Shown: one piece after another, positions 48,481 through 58,146 of the stretch
How positions within the stretch are numbered: position 1 is the stretch's first letter
How the letters are laid out: each line of letters opens with the position of its first letter
Source: Burkholderiales bacterium
GTDB taxonomy: Bacteria > Pseudomonadota > Gammaproteobacteria > Burkholderiales > Burkholderiaceae
Direction of reading: 5' to 3'
Length of the DNA: 64,000 bases
Assembly (NCBI GenBank): GCA_021287185.1
Contig: JAJTAZ010000003.1
Location: forward strand, 1 to 64,000
Notes under the pieces: model-generated
The model's input: only the letters and a program-made list of their open reading frames with translations
The model's database searches: none
Told to the model about the DNA's origin: nothing
Translations under genes and position numbers: made by a program

Positions 48481-48498
48481 GCATTTTGCGCAAAATGC
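48481..48498. repeat. 18-base perfect palindrome in the rpsT leader
   Basis: GCATTTTGCGCAAAATGC is its own reverse complement, and the flanks AGCA and CTGCT extend the dyad with a one-base offset. It lies about 90 bases before rpsT on the transcribed side. Confidence 0.7.
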
Positions 48499-48603
48499 CT
48501 GCTCAACGCGACCCGAACAACATCTTTTATATGTACTCAATTGCGTGAGACACACACAATCAGCAACATAAAAAACTCGAGCGTATTAAGAAAATAGCTG
48601 TAA

Positions 48604-48632
48604 AATATAACACTTTTTGCGCATTCTGGCAA
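48604..48632 (-). promoter_or_regulatory. Candidate sigma-70 promoter of rpsT
   Basis: On the minus strand TTGCCA and TATATT are separated by exactly 17 bases. Transcription would begin near 48597. Confidence 0.5.
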
Positions 48633-48729
48633 TGTGTTTTAACGGAAAGATGCAATTAGTCTCGTTCACACATCAGCGGTCACGTGCGTTTAACCCAATT
48701 ACAATTTTTTCTAACACCGACACACCCTC

Positions 48730-50292
48730 ATGAATTTACTCAGAACACTGGCATCCGTCAGTGGCTTTACGCTGCTGTCCCGAATAACTGGTTTGATGCG
48801 CGAGATGTTGGTCGCTTCAATTTTCGGCGCGGGAGCCACCACAGACGCGTTTTTCGTTGCGTTTCGCATTCCCAACCTATTGCGTCGTTTGTTTGCCGAA
48901 GGCGCATTCTCGCAAGCATTCATCCCCGTTTTAGGACAAAGCAAAGCGACCGATGGTGAAGCCAAAACCAAGGTATTGATCGACCGAACCGCCACGTTGC
49001 TGTTTTGGGTGGTGACACTCATTACGATTTTGGGCATCGTTGGTGCCTCAGGCGTGATGTGGGTGATGGCTCATGCCATGCAAGCAGGCACTGAGCGTTA
49101 TGAATATTCGCGCACCATGACGCAAATTATGTTTCCGTACATTATTTTTATGTCATTAATCGCCCTATCCTCTGGCATTTTGAATACTTGGAAAAACTTT
49201 TCCACGCCTGCATTTACCCCTGTGCTGCTGAATATTGCGGTGATTTGCGCAGCCATTTTCTTGGCTCCGCATTTTAATCCGCCGATTTACGCTTTGACCA
49301 TCGGTGTGATTGTGGGCGGTTTGTTGCAGTTGGGTTGGCAAATTCCCGCTTTGATGAAAATCGGTATGTTGCCACGCATTTCATTTCATTTGATGACTGC
49401 GTTGCGCGATCCACAGGTGCGTAAAATTTTAAAATTGATGTTGCCCGCGACTTTGGCCGTTTCGGTGGCGCAAATCAGTCTCATCATCAACACCAACTGG
49501 GCTGCCAGTTTGGGCAATGGCGCAGTTTCATGGATTTCGTATGCCGATCGCTTGATGGAGTTTCCCACGGGGATGCTTGGCGTGGCACTGGGCACGATTT
49601 TATTGCCCAGCCTAACGCGCGCCCACGCCTCTGGCGATATACAAGAATACAAAAAATTATTGCACTGGGGATTGCGTTTGACCTTATTGTTGGCTTTGCC
49701 TGCCGCAGTCGGCTTAGGGGTTTTGGCTGTACCATTGACCAGCACCTTGTTTCAACATGGTCGTTTTAATGCAGTGGATGTACAAAAAACCGCGCAGGCT
49801 TTGACCATGTATTCTTTTGGCTTGCTGGGTTTAATTTCAGTGAAAATTTTAGCCAGTGCCTATTACGCCAAACAGGATATTCTCACCCCTGTACTCATTG
49901 GTATTGGTGTGTTGATTGCCACGCAATTGATGAATGTGTTGTTTGTACCTTATTTACAACACGCAGGTTTGTCCTTGTCGATTGGTTTGGGGGCTTGTTT
50001 AAATGCTTTGATTTTGGTGTTTTTACTAAGTCGCCGCGGCATGCTCGGCAACATTAGCGATTGGCTCAGCTTCATTGCTAAAATCTCACTGGCGGTGTTT
50101 GTCATGGCGGTGGTCGCCTATTTCAGTAGCCATCAGGTCAATTGGTTGTCGATGAACCATGGTTTTACCGCCATGCTCCAACGCGCTTTATGGCTGGTGG
50201 CAGTGATTTGTGTCAGCGCAGTGGCTTACTTTGCCGTGCTGTTTGCTGCGGGTTTTCGCATGAGCGATTTTCGTTTGGTCAGCCACGCTTAA
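48730..50292 (+). CDS. murJ: Lipid II flippase MurJ
   Basis: MurJ moves lipid II across the inner membrane for peptidoglycan synthesis. The 520-residue protein is almost entirely hydrophobic, with about 14 membrane segments. The N-terminal signature GFTLLSRITGLMREMLVASIFGAG and DAFFVAFRIPNLLRRLFAEGAFSQAF are characteristic; arginines in the latter line the substrate cavity. A CpxR-like box lies just after its stop, within the gap before the efflux operon. Confidence 0.95.
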   Translation: MNLLRTLASVSGFTLLSRITGLMREMLVASIFGAGATTDAFFVAFRIPNLLRRLFAEGAFSQAFIPVLGQSKATDGEAKTKVLIDRTATLLFWVVTLITILGIVGASGVMWVMAHAMQAGTERYEYSRTMTQIMFPYIIFMSLIALSSGILNTWKNFSTPAFTPVLLNIAVICAAIFLAPHFNPPIYALTIGVIVGGLLQLGWQIPALMKIGMLPRISFHLMTALRDPQVRKILKLMLPATLAVSVAQISLIINTNWAASLGNGAVSWISYADRLMEFPTGMLGVALGTILLPSLTRAHASGDIQEYKKLLHWGLRLTLLLALPAAVGLGVLAVPLTSTLFQHGRFNAVDVQKTAQALTMYSFGLLGLISVKILASAYYAKQDILTPVLIGIGVLIATQLMNVLFVPYLQHAGLSLSIGLGACLNALILVFLLSRRGMLGNISDWLSFIAKISLAVFVMAVVAYFSSHQVNWLSMNHGFTAMLQRALWLVAVICVSAVAYFAVLFAAGFRMSDFRLVSHA

Positions 50293-50302
50293 GTTCACCC
50301 AT

Positions 50303-50317
50303 GTAAAGTTTTGTAAA
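50303..50317 (+). promoter_or_regulatory. CpxR-box-like direct repeat upstream of the RND efflux operon
   Basis: GTAAA-GTTTT-GTAAA, identical over 15 bases to 48037-48051. Its centre is 92 bases before the adaptor start. A TAAAAT at 50356-50361 with a poor -35 element could be an activator-dependent promoter. Confidence 0.6.
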
Positions 50318-50401
50318 AGCTGGAGTACATGCACGTTTTCTACCTTAATTTGCTTTAAAATCCAGCCGTTCATATTCATCAAAATTTAATATTGGCTCGT
50401 T

Positions 50402-51634
50402 ATGGCAACCCCATTTAATTTTTTCTCACTGTCTCGACGCAAACAGTGGGTGGCAGTACTGTTGTTGGTTTTGGTACTCTTTATTGGCTTTCGGGTGTTT
50501 CAAGCACTGACCAAAGCCTCACGTGCCAAAGCACCACCCGTTAATGCTGTACAAATTAAAACCTCCGAACTGGTTGAGGTGCAACCCACCAGTTTTAATA
50601 AGGTTTTGCCCTTATCAGGCTCACTGAATCCCTATCAGCAAACCTTGGTCAGCGCGCGCGCCAGTGGTGAGGTTGCACAGGTTTGGGTACGCGAAGGGCA
50701 AACGGTCAATAAAGGCGATGCGCTGGCAGAACTCTCAACCATCACTTATCAAGCACAGGTTGATCAGGCGCGCGCAGCGGTGAGTTCGGCACAACAAAAT
50801 CTGGCATTGGCACAACAAGATTATAAAAACAATAAGGAATTGCTAGACGCTGGTTTTATCGCCAAAATGGCGTTGCAGCGCATTGCGGTCAACCGCCAAA
50901 GTGCACAATCAGCACTTGTTCAAGCGCAACAATCCTTGGTGATTGCACAACGCAGTTTGAACGATGCGCGCATCAGCGCGCCGATTGCAGGTGTAGTGGC
51001 TGCACGCAAAATCAATGTCGGCGATACAGTCGGTATCGGCTCGCCCTTATTTTCGATTGTCAATGACAATACCTTTGAGTTGAGTTCCCCGATTCCTGCC
51101 GAGCAAATTGGTCAGGTGCAAGTGGGGCAATCCGTACAATTGCACACAGCAGGGGTTGCCAATGAGTTCTCTGGCACCATCGAACGCGTTAATCCTGCCG
51201 CGCAAGCGGGTTCACGCAGTTATATGGTGTACGTGCGGGTATTTAACAACGGACAATTGCGCTCAGGTATGTTTGCCGAAGGCAATATTTTGCTGAGCAG
51301 CCGTCCCAATGTCTTGAGTGTACCTGCAACCGCTGTGCGCACCGCAGATGGCTTGTCCTACGTGTACGTCGTCAACAACGATGTCTTAGAAAAACGTGCG
51401 GTGACATTGGGTGAGCGCGCTGGTGAACAAATTGATGCCTTGACCGAAATTACCTCGGGTTTATCTGCAGGTGAGCGGGTGGTGCGCTTGGATTTGGGTG
51501 TGATTAAACCTGATTTAAAAGTCGAATTGCTCAACGACACAGGCGCGGCACAAGCAACGGAACCATCCAAAGACAATACAGCGGCCAAGCAAGGTTTAAT
51601 CACCAAAATCAAAGCATGGTTCGCTAAAAAATAA
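50402..51634 (+). CDS. RND efflux pump periplasmic adaptor (membrane fusion protein)
   Basis: A 410-residue adaptor that would join the inner-membrane pump to TolC. One membrane anchor is at about 15-35 (VAVLLLVLVLFIGFRVF). Then come the lipoyl halves (SGEVAQVWVREGQTV; ISAPIAGVVAARKINVGD), an alpha-hairpin of about 50 residues rich in Gln and Ala, and a beta-barrel domain. The gene heads a run of adaptor, pump, isoaspartate methyltransferase-like gene and tolC. The substrate is not evident. Confidence 0.92.
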   Translation: MATPFNFFSLSRRKQWVAVLLLVLVLFIGFRVFQALTKASRAKAPPVNAVQIKTSELVEVQPTSFNKVLPLSGSLNPYQQTLVSARASGEVAQVWVREGQTVNKGDALAELSTITYQAQVDQARAAVSSAQQNLALAQQDYKNNKELLDAGFIAKMALQRIAVNRQSAQSALVQAQQSLVIAQRSLNDARISAPIAGVVAARKINVGDTVGIGSPLFSIVNDNTFELSSPIPAEQIGQVQVGQSVQLHTAGVANEFSGTIERVNPAAQAGSRSYMVYVRVFNNGQLRSGMFAEGNILLSSRPNVLSVPATAVRTADGLSYVYVVNNDVLEKRAVTLGERAGEQIDALTEITSGLSAGERVVRLDLGVIKPDLKVELLNDTGAAQATEPSKDNTAAKQGLITKIKAWFAKK

Positions 51635-51670
51635 TTTCTCTGCTCATACGACGTATTTAAAAGGTTCTCC

Positions 51671-54600
51671 ATGTGGTTTACTAAAGTCAGTATCAAAAAC
51701 CCCGTTTTTGCCGTGATGGTCATGCTCGGTCTGATTGTCTTGGGGGTCATTGGCTTTAAAAAAATGGCCGTGGATAAATTTCCCGATGTGGAACTGCCCG
51801 TGATTGTGGTGCAAACCACCTACCCCGGTGCTGCGCCAACCTCTGTTGAAAACGAAGTCTCGCGTCCAATTGAAGAGAGTTTGAACACCGTCAGTGGTAT
51901 TAAAACCATGACTTCACGCTCGTATCAAAACATTTCGGTCATCGTCGCGCAGTTTGAAACGGGCACGAATATGGACACCGCTTTACAAGACATCCGTGCC
52001 AAATTAGACCTTGTTCGGCGAAAACTTCCCGATGAGGTGGATGACCCAATTGTGCGCCAAAACGACCCGAACAGCGCGCCGATTTTAACTTTGGTGGTTA
52101 AAGGCGGGCAAAATCGCAGCCTCAAAGAATTGAGCGATATTGCCGAAAACACCATCAAACCACGCTTGCAAACCGCGACAGGTGTGGGTCAAGTGGATAT
52201 TTTGGGCGAGGTACAACCACAAATCAACGTCCTGCTTGACACCGCGCAAATGGATGCTTTGGGTGTGGGCGTGAACGAAATCAGTGATGCCATTCAAGCA
52301 GCCAATCGTGAATTGCCCGCAGGTATTATTGAGAATGCACAAAAAGAGCTGGTGGTTCAGGTCAATGGACGCTTACAAAGTGTCGCCGATTTTCGCCGCC
52401 TCGTGGTGGCCAACCGTGGCGGTGCGCCTGTGTATTTGGAGCAAGTGGCGCGCATCGAAGACGGCAGCGCACAACCAACCAGTGTATCGTTGACCGATGG
52501 CGAAATCACACTGTCGATAAATGTTCTGAAGGCCAGCGGTGCAAACACCCTTGATGTGGCCAATAATGTTAAAGCAAAAATCGCCGAATTAACCCGCACC
52601 CTGCCATCAGATATCCAAATTACTGCGCGTGTGGATCAAAGTTTGAGCATTCAAGCCGATGTGGATGACGTGACCTCAACCATTTACGAGGGTGCGGTTT
52701 TGGCGGTGTTGATTGTGTTTTTATTCCTGCACTCATGGCGCAGCACAGTCATTACCGCGTTCAGCCTGCCCGTATCAATTATCGCCACATTTGGTTTTAT
52801 GTATGTGATGGGGTTCACCATCAACACCATCACATTGATGGCCTTATCACTCTCGATTGGTTTGGTGATTGATGACGCCATTGTGGTGCGCGAGAACATC
52901 GTACGCCACATGCGCATGGGTAAAGACCACTACCAAGCATCCATGGATGGTACACAAGAAATCGGCTTGGCGGTTTTGGCAACCACCTTAAGTATTGTCG
53001 CGGTGTTTTTACCAATCGCTTATATGGAAGGCACCATCGGCTCATTTTTCCATGAATTTGGTTTGACCGTGGTGGTTGCTGTTTTGGTGTCAATGTTCGT
53101 ATCCTTCACCTTGGATCCGATGTTGTCTTCACGTTGGCACGACCCCGACACCGTCAAGCCTTTGGAAAAACGCTTTGGTAGCAAACTGCTGATTTGGTTT
53201 GAACATCAGGTGGAAGCATTTTCCGACACCTACCAAAACTTGCTCAAAAAAGCCTTACGCCACCGCGTCATGACTTTGGTGATTGCTGTCGTGACGTTTG
53301 TCGCCAGTCTGTTCATTGTGCCTGTCATTGGTTCCGAGTTTGTCCCTCAGGCCGATTCATCCGAAATCAATATCAAATTCAAAACCCCAGTGGGCACGAG
53401 TTTAGAGCAAACCACACTCAAAGCACGCCAAGCCCAAGACACCCTGAAACAGAAGTTCTCCAATGAAATTCTGTACACCTTTGCACGTGTGGGTGGTGGG
53501 AATTCGAGTGCAAACGCTGTGGAAATGTATGTGCAACTCAAACCTCTGTCTGAGCGCAAACGCACAGGCACAGAACTACTCAGTCCTGTTCGTCAAACAC
53601 TTTCGAGCATCGCGGGCATCACCGTTTCTAAAGTCACAGGGCAAGAAGGCGGTCCGTCAGGCACCAACAAGCGTTTGGTTTATAACGTCTATGGCCCTGA
53701 CCTGAACAAATTGGAAGCCTACAGCACGGAAATCATGGGCAAGCTCAAAGGGATTTCAGGCTTGATGGATGTTGAGTCCTCAGTTGCCGACAAAAAGCCC
53801 ACTGTGGACATTGTGATGAATCAACAACGTTCGGCAGATTTGGGCGTGAACACCAGTGCGGTCTCAGCTGTGCTCTCGGGTGTGGTCACGGGCACGAAAG
53901 CGGGTACATGGCGAGCGCCGAATAACGAGGACTATGATATTTTGTTGCGTTTACCACCCGAACAACGCAACAGCCCTGAAAACGTGGCCAATATGAAAAT
54001 TGCCACGGGCATCAATGCACAAACGGGTGAGCCCAACTTAGTGCGCATTGGCGACGTGGCACAACTACAACAAGGCACGACCATGGCCGAAATCGTGCGC
54101 GAAAACCTGCGCCGTCAAATTCGCATCGATGGTAATCCATTGGGGCGCAGCACAGGCGAGGTCGCCAGTGAAATTGAGAATGTTTTGCGCGACATTAAAT
54201 GGGAACCCGGTTATGGCTATTCAGTGGCTGGCGATGCGCAAGACTCCAAAGAATCAGCGGGCTACGCAGCGAGCGCGTTGATTTTAGCGGTTATTTTTAT
54301 TTACATGGTTTTGGCATCACAATTCAATAGTTTTGTGCAGCCGATTGCGATTATGAGCTCGTTGCCTTTATCCTTGGTTGGGGTGTTCTTGGCTTTATTG
54401 ATGTTCAACTCAACCTTGAATATTTTCTCGATTGTGGGCTTTGTTCTACTTATGGGTTTGGTCACCAAGAACGCAATTTTGCTGGTGGACTTTGTCAATC
54501 AAGAACGCGCGCGTGGCATAGACCGCACGCAAGCCATCATTGATGCTGCTCATATTCGTTTACGCCCCATTTTAATGACCACTTTGGCCATGATTTTCGG

Positions 54601-54829
54601 CATGTTGCCTTTGGCACTCGCTTTGGGCGAAGGCTCAGCGCGGCGCGCACCGATGGGACAAGCGGTGATTGGCGGGGTCATTACCTCAACGTTATTAACT
54701 TTGGTGGTGGTGCCCGTGGTGTACACCTATTTAGATGACTGGTCTGAGCGTCTGCGTCAGTGGTGGCATCGACACGTTCCACACGAAGTCGAAAACGCAA
54801 ATGAACACAACGATACTGAAACACTTTGA
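51671..54829 (+). CDS. RND efflux transporter, inner membrane subunit (HAE1 type)
   Basis: A 1052-residue proton-driven pump of the AcrB class, exporting hydrophobic or amphiphilic compounds through TolC. It has 12 membrane segments and two large periplasmic loops. The proton-relay aspartates D401 and D402 lie in GLVIDDAIVV. The N-terminus KNPVFAVMVMLGLIVLGV and the C-terminal RAPMGQAVIGG region are typical. The periplasmic sequence FPDVELPVIVVQTTYPGA is more like the MdtB/MexB-like single-pump branch than metal pumps; no CzcA-type metal motif was seen. The substrate remains unknown. Confidence 0.93.
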   Translation: MWFTKVSIKNPVFAVMVMLGLIVLGVIGFKKMAVDKFPDVELPVIVVQTTYPGAAPTSVENEVSRPIEESLNTVSGIKTMTSRSYQNISVIVAQFETGTNMDTALQDIRAKLDLVRRKLPDEVDDPIVRQNDPNSAPILTLVVKGGQNRSLKELSDIAENTIKPRLQTATGVGQVDILGEVQPQINVLLDTAQMDALGVGVNEISDAIQAANRELPAGIIENAQKELVVQVNGRLQSVADFRRLVVANRGGAPVYLEQVARIEDGSAQPTSVSLTDGEITLSINVLKASGANTLDVANNVKAKIAELTRTLPSDIQITARVDQSLSIQADVDDVTSTIYEGAVLAVLIVFLFLHSWRSTVITAFSLPVSIIATFGFMYVMGFTINTITLMALSLSIGLVIDDAIVVRENIVRHMRMGKDHYQASMDGTQEIGLAVLATTLSIVAVFLPIAYMEGTIGSFFHEFGLTVVVAVLVSMFVSFTLDPMLSSRWHDPDTVKPLEKRFGSKLLIWFEHQVEAFSDTYQNLLKKALRHRVMTLVIAVVTFVASLFIVPVIGSEFVPQADSSEINIKFKTPVGTSLEQTTLKARQAQDTLKQKFSNEILYTFARVGGGNSSANAVEMYVQLKPLSERKRTGTELLSPVRQTLSSIAGITVSKVTGQEGGPSGTNKRLVYNVYGPDLNKLEAYSTEIMGKLKGISGLMDVESSVADKKPTVDIVMNQQRSADLGVNTSAVSAVLSGVVTGTKAGTWRAPNNEDYDILLRLPPEQRNSPENVANMKIATGINAQTGEPNLVRIGDVAQLQQGTTMAEIVRENLRRQIRIDGNPLGRSTGEVASEIENVLRDIKWEPGYGYSVAGDAQDSKESAGYAASALILAVIFIYMVLASQFNSFVQPIAIMSSLPLSLVGVFLALLMFNSTLNIFSIVGFVLLMGLVTKNAILLVDFVNQERARGIDRTQAIIDAAHIRLRPILMTTLAMIFGMLPLALALGEGSARRAPMGQAVIGGVITSTLLTLVVVPVVYTYLDDWSERLRQWWHRHVPHEVENANEHNDTETL

Positions 54830-54849
54830 ACAAATAAGGGGGAAAACCG

Positions 54850-55527
54850 ATGAAACAAAATGCATTATTCAACATGGTTGAACAACAAATTCGCCCATGG
54901 GATGTACACAACCCTGAAATTTTAAAGTCTTTACATGACTTTCCTCGCGCAGATTTTCTACCGAGCGATTTGAAACCCTACGCCTACATGGATGTTGAGT
55001 TGCCTTTGATTATCAATGGCGAGAACACCCACACCAAACTCATGCCGCCGCGTTTACTCGCACGCATTTTGCAAGAATTGGATTTAAAGGACACAGAAAA
55101 CGTGGGTCTGGTCGGCTTGGGTGATGGGTATTTGGCAACCCTGATTGCCTACTTCAGCCGCACAGTGACCGCATTTGAACTGGACGAACGCATCATGCAA
55201 TTCGCTCAAGACAATTTAAACCACGCCAATGTGCGCAACATCAATTATGAATTAACCGACGGTTTAAAAGCCAGCACCACCAAATTTGACGTACTGGTTT
55301 TAGCGGGCAGCATCACCCAATTAACCCCCGCCCTACTGCATAAAATTGAAGTCGGTGGTCAAATGTTTGCTGTGATTGGACATGCAGATTCTCCATCCAT
55401 GCGCGCTACCATGGTTACCCGCACAGATGAAGCCGCATGGTCACAAAAAGTATTGTTCGAAACCGTACTGGCACCTTTGACCCAAGCGAACGAGAGTGCG
55501 TCCACTGCCACATCGTTCACCTTTTAA
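54850..55527 (+). CDS. Protein-L-isoaspartate O-methyltransferase-like protein
   Basis: A 225-residue SAM methyltransferase-fold protein of the Pcm family, which repairs isoaspartyl residues. The family order is present (MVEQQIRPWDV, FPRADFLPSDLKPYAYMDVELPL, GLGDGYLATLIAYFSRTVTAFEL). However, the SAM loop reads VGLVGLGDGYL rather than the usual VLEIGTGSGY, so binding may be altered. In Burkholderiales such a divergent Pcm commonly sits directly before tolC, as here. Its TAA stop abuts the ATG of tolC. Confidence 0.82.
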   Translation: MKQNALFNMVEQQIRPWDVHNPEILKSLHDFPRADFLPSDLKPYAYMDVELPLIINGENTHTKLMPPRLLARILQELDLKDTENVGLVGLGDGYLATLIAYFSRTVTAFELDERIMQFAQDNLNHANVRNINYELTDGLKASTTKFDVLVLAGSITQLTPALLHKIEVGGQMFAVIGHADSPSMRATMVTRTDEAAWSQKVLFETVLAPLTQANESASTATSFTF

Positions 55528-56925
55528 ATGAATGGCACTATGAATTTGCTGCACCCCAATCGCCGTCGTCTGACTCGTCCCACCGTTGCGCGCGCGTGGT
55601 GGGTTGCGCTGTGTTTGCTCTCAGCCAACCCTTCAGCATTTGCCTATGATTTGTGGCAGGCCTACCAAGACGCACAACAAAACGACCCCACCTATTTGTC
55701 CAGCATGGCAGAAAAAGAGGTCTATGACGCACAAAAAAGTCAGGCACGCGCAGTCATTCTACCCACCATTATGGTCACAGGGGGTATCTATAAAACACGC
55801 AAACAGTTTTGGTACAACCAACTCCCCGATACGCACACCAAGCCAGCCAACCTCACCGTGTCGCTGAATCAACCGATTTTTGCATTGGACAAATTAACGG
55901 GTTACAAACAAGTGTCGGTGAACGCACAAATCGGCGACTTAAAACTGGCGCAAGCCAAACAAGACCTCATCACCCGCGTCGTACAAGCCTATTTCAGCGC
56001 GTGGCTTGCTGAGCACAACGTACAGGTTGCAAAAAATGTACTGACTGCCGCCGAACGCCAATACCAAATGGCGCAAAAGAATTTTGAGGTCGGCAACACC
56101 ACGGTAATTGACACGCAAGAAGCGCAAACCATGTGGCACAACGCGCAAGCAACGCTTATCAATGCGCAAACCAATGTGGACAACGCCAAAAGCACTTTAG
56201 AATCTGTAGTTGGACATCCGATCGCTGAGCCACTTGCGGGCATCAGCGCACCATTAAAACTCAAAATGCCTGTACCCGATACCGCAGACAAGTGGGTTGC
56301 ACGTGCCAACGAATCGAATTACAACGTGAAAATGGCACAACTCGGCTATCAGGTTGCTGACTTAGAAACCACCCGCATGGCACAACAGCGTCTGCCGCAA
56401 ATCAGCATCGTCGCCAGCCGTAAGTGGAACAGAAGCAATTATCATGACCTCAACGATGAACAAACCGCCACCAATACCATTGGGCTGGAAGTATCCATGC
56501 CGATTTTTGACGGTGGGCTGATTGGTGGACAAGTGCGCGAAGCCGAGGCCAAAAAAACCATCAGTGCGCAATCCTTGCGCGCCACGCAAATCAGTGTGGC
56601 GCAAGGCACTCGCGCCGCATACAACCAAGCCGTCAGCGGTTTGGCAACCATTTCTGCCTTGGAATCCGCCCAATCCGCGGCGAAAAAATCAGCCGATTCA
56701 AATTTATTGGGTTATCAGTTGGGAATGCGTATCAACGTGGATGTGTTGAATGCGCAAAATACCTATGCGCAAGCACAATACAACCTCGCCCAAGCCCAAT
56801 ACAATACGATTTTAGGAAATGTCAATTTGAAATCAGCCGTGGGGGGCTTAAATGATGAAGATGTGCAATACATCAACGCCTTACTCAACACCCAGTCATC
56901 CAAACCCGCAGAAAAAACCAATTGA
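55528..56925 (+). CDS. tolC: TolC-family outer membrane efflux channel
   Basis: TolC forms the trimeric channel-tunnel through which RND and type I systems export. The 465-residue protein has an N-terminal signal peptide (VALCLLSANPSAFAYD, cleavage before YDLW). The two repeated halves each have the beta-barrel strand and long helices, for example QPIFALDKLTGYKQ and MPIFDGGLIGGQVR. Either ATG (first or fifth codon) could start it. It is the last gene of the efflux operon and directly follows the methyltransferase-like gene. Confidence 0.94.
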   Translation: MNGTMNLLHPNRRRLTRPTVARAWWVALCLLSANPSAFAYDLWQAYQDAQQNDPTYLSSMAEKEVYDAQKSQARAVILPTIMVTGGIYKTRKQFWYNQLPDTHTKPANLTVSLNQPIFALDKLTGYKQVSVNAQIGDLKLAQAKQDLITRVVQAYFSAWLAEHNVQVAKNVLTAAERQYQMAQKNFEVGNTTVIDTQEAQTMWHNAQATLINAQTNVDNAKSTLESVVGHPIAEPLAGISAPLKLKMPVPDTADKWVARANESNYNVKMAQLGYQVADLETTRMAQQRLPQISIVASRKWNRSNYHDLNDEQTATNTIGLEVSMPIFDGGLIGGQVREAEAKKTISAQSLRATQISVAQGTRAAYNQAVSGLATISALESAQSAAKKSADSNLLGYQLGMRINVDVLNAQNTYAQAQYNLAQAQYNTILGNVNLKSAVGGLNDEDVQYINALLNTQSSKPAEKTN

Positions 56926-56951
56926 AACCGAATGGTGAATGGTTATCCAAA

Positions 56952-56983
56952 AAATAATACGCGCATGATTGCGTGTATTATTT
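56952..56983. terminator. Bidirectional terminator between tolC and the DegS-like gene
   Basis: AAATAATACGCGCA and TGCGTGTATTATTT pair over 14 positions (one G-T) around TGAT. It separates the two converging genes. Confidence 0.75.
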
Positions 56984-56997
56984 GGGAAGTGTCAAAC

Positions 56998-58146
56998 TCA
57001 ATTGCGCATTGGGCTGACGGTTGGGCGCTCACCAATCACAATGGGCAGTTGAATCATTTGACCGTTGCGTTGCAATGAAATTTTGGCCGATGTTCCTGGT
57101 TTGAGTTTGGCGACCTCATTAATCATAGACGTCACATCCTTAATGCTCGTGTCATTAATCATCACCAAGATATCGCCCACTTGCACACCTGCTTGAGCGG
57201 CAGGCCCATTGGCAGCCACACTGGCAACAATCACACCATCCGCACTGGTTAAGTTAAAGGCTTTGGCCATTTGCGGTGTGATGTTTTGGCTGGATACACC
57301 AATAAAGCCACGCGAAACTTTACCAGTCTTAATGAGTTCCTGGGCCACTTGCTGCAAGGTAGACACTGGCACCGCAAATCCCACCCCTGCATTGCCGCCA
57401 CTGCCATTATTGCCACCATTGACAATAAATTCATTGATGCCAACCAAGTGACCGTTTGAGTTAATCAGTGCACCGCCCGAATTACCAGGGTTAATCGCCG
57501 CATCGGTTTGAATAAAATTTTCAAAGGTATTCGCCCCCATTTGTGTGCGATGCAGAGCAGAAACAATCCCCATAGACACGCTTTGCCCCACATCGAATGG
57601 ATTACCAATCGCCAAGACCACGTCACCCACGCGCAACTCCTCCTCGCGCCCCATGGTGATGGGAACCAAATCTTTCAAATCTATTTTCAGCACCGCGATG
57701 TCATTGTCGGGATCCACACCCACCAGTTTCGCGCTGGCATCTCGATCGTCGCTGAGCACCACTTGAATTTGCGTCGCACCTTCAATCACATGCTGATTGG
57801 TGACAATATAACCTTGCTCATCAATAATCACGCCTGAGCCACTGCCTTTGTCCATACCCGCAGAAACGCCCACGGGGGTATTGGTTGTGGTATAAATACG
57901 CACGACCGAAGGCATCGCTTTATTAACTGCTTCATTGAACGACAAACCTGCCAAATTTGCAGGAGCCTGTTTAAAAGTCAAATTGGCTTGCGGATCTGCG
58001 GCTGAGGTCACCAAACCAGCAGGTCCTCGGGTCAATCGAGTCAAACCACTGGGTATCCATTGTGGCTTGAGTGTCGCGATGACAAACCCCATCAACACGA
58101 ATACCGTGATGATTTGCGCCAACCCTAACCAAACTTTTTTAAACAT
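56998..58146 (-). CDS. DegS-like membrane-anchored serine protease (S1C, single PDZ)
   Basis: A 382-residue periplasmic protease of the HtrA family. One membrane anchor is at about 7-26. The trypsin-like domain has the triad H119 (NQHVIEG), D149 (DNDIAVL) and S223 (NPGNSGGAL). One PDZ domain follows at about 285-375. A single anchor plus a single PDZ fits DegS, which starts the sigma-E cascade by cutting an anti-sigma factor; rseA-like genes are not visible here. The ATG start overlaps the ATG of the divergent nif3 gene. An AGGG site nine bases upstream supports it. Confidence 0.9.
   Translation of the reverse strand: MFKKVWLGLAQIITVFVLMGFVIATLKPQWIPSGLTRLTRGPAGLVTSAADPQANLTFKQAPANLAGLSFNEAVNKAMPSVVRIYTTTNTPVGVSAGMDKGSGSGVIIDEQGYIVTNQHVIEGATQIQVVLSDDRDASAKLVGVDPDNDIAVLKIDLKDLVPITMGREEELRVGDVVLAIGNPFDVGQSVSMGIVSALHRTQMGANTFENFIQTDAAINPGNSGGALINSNGHLVGINEFIVNGGNNGSGGNAGVGFAVPVSTLQQVAQELIKTGKVSRGFIGVSSQNITPQMAKAFNLTSADGVIVASVAANGPAAQAGVQVGDILVMINDTSIKDVTSMINEVAKLKPGTSAKISLQRNGQMIQLPIVIGERPTVSPMRN

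Larger units (their letters stand above)
48392..48729. other. Intergenic region between divergent rpsT and murJ
   Basis: A 338 bp gap. It holds the candidate rpsT promoter at 48604-48632, the palindrome AAAATCGATTTT at 48421-48432 and an 18-base perfect palindrome at 48481-48498, both inside the presumed rpsT leader. The murJ promoter was not identified with confidence. No coding sequence is called. Confidence 0.5.

Noticed and set aside
57935-58144. N-terminal extension of the Nif3-like protein
   Set aside because: It is antisense to the protease gene, and the shorter form has the normal family length.
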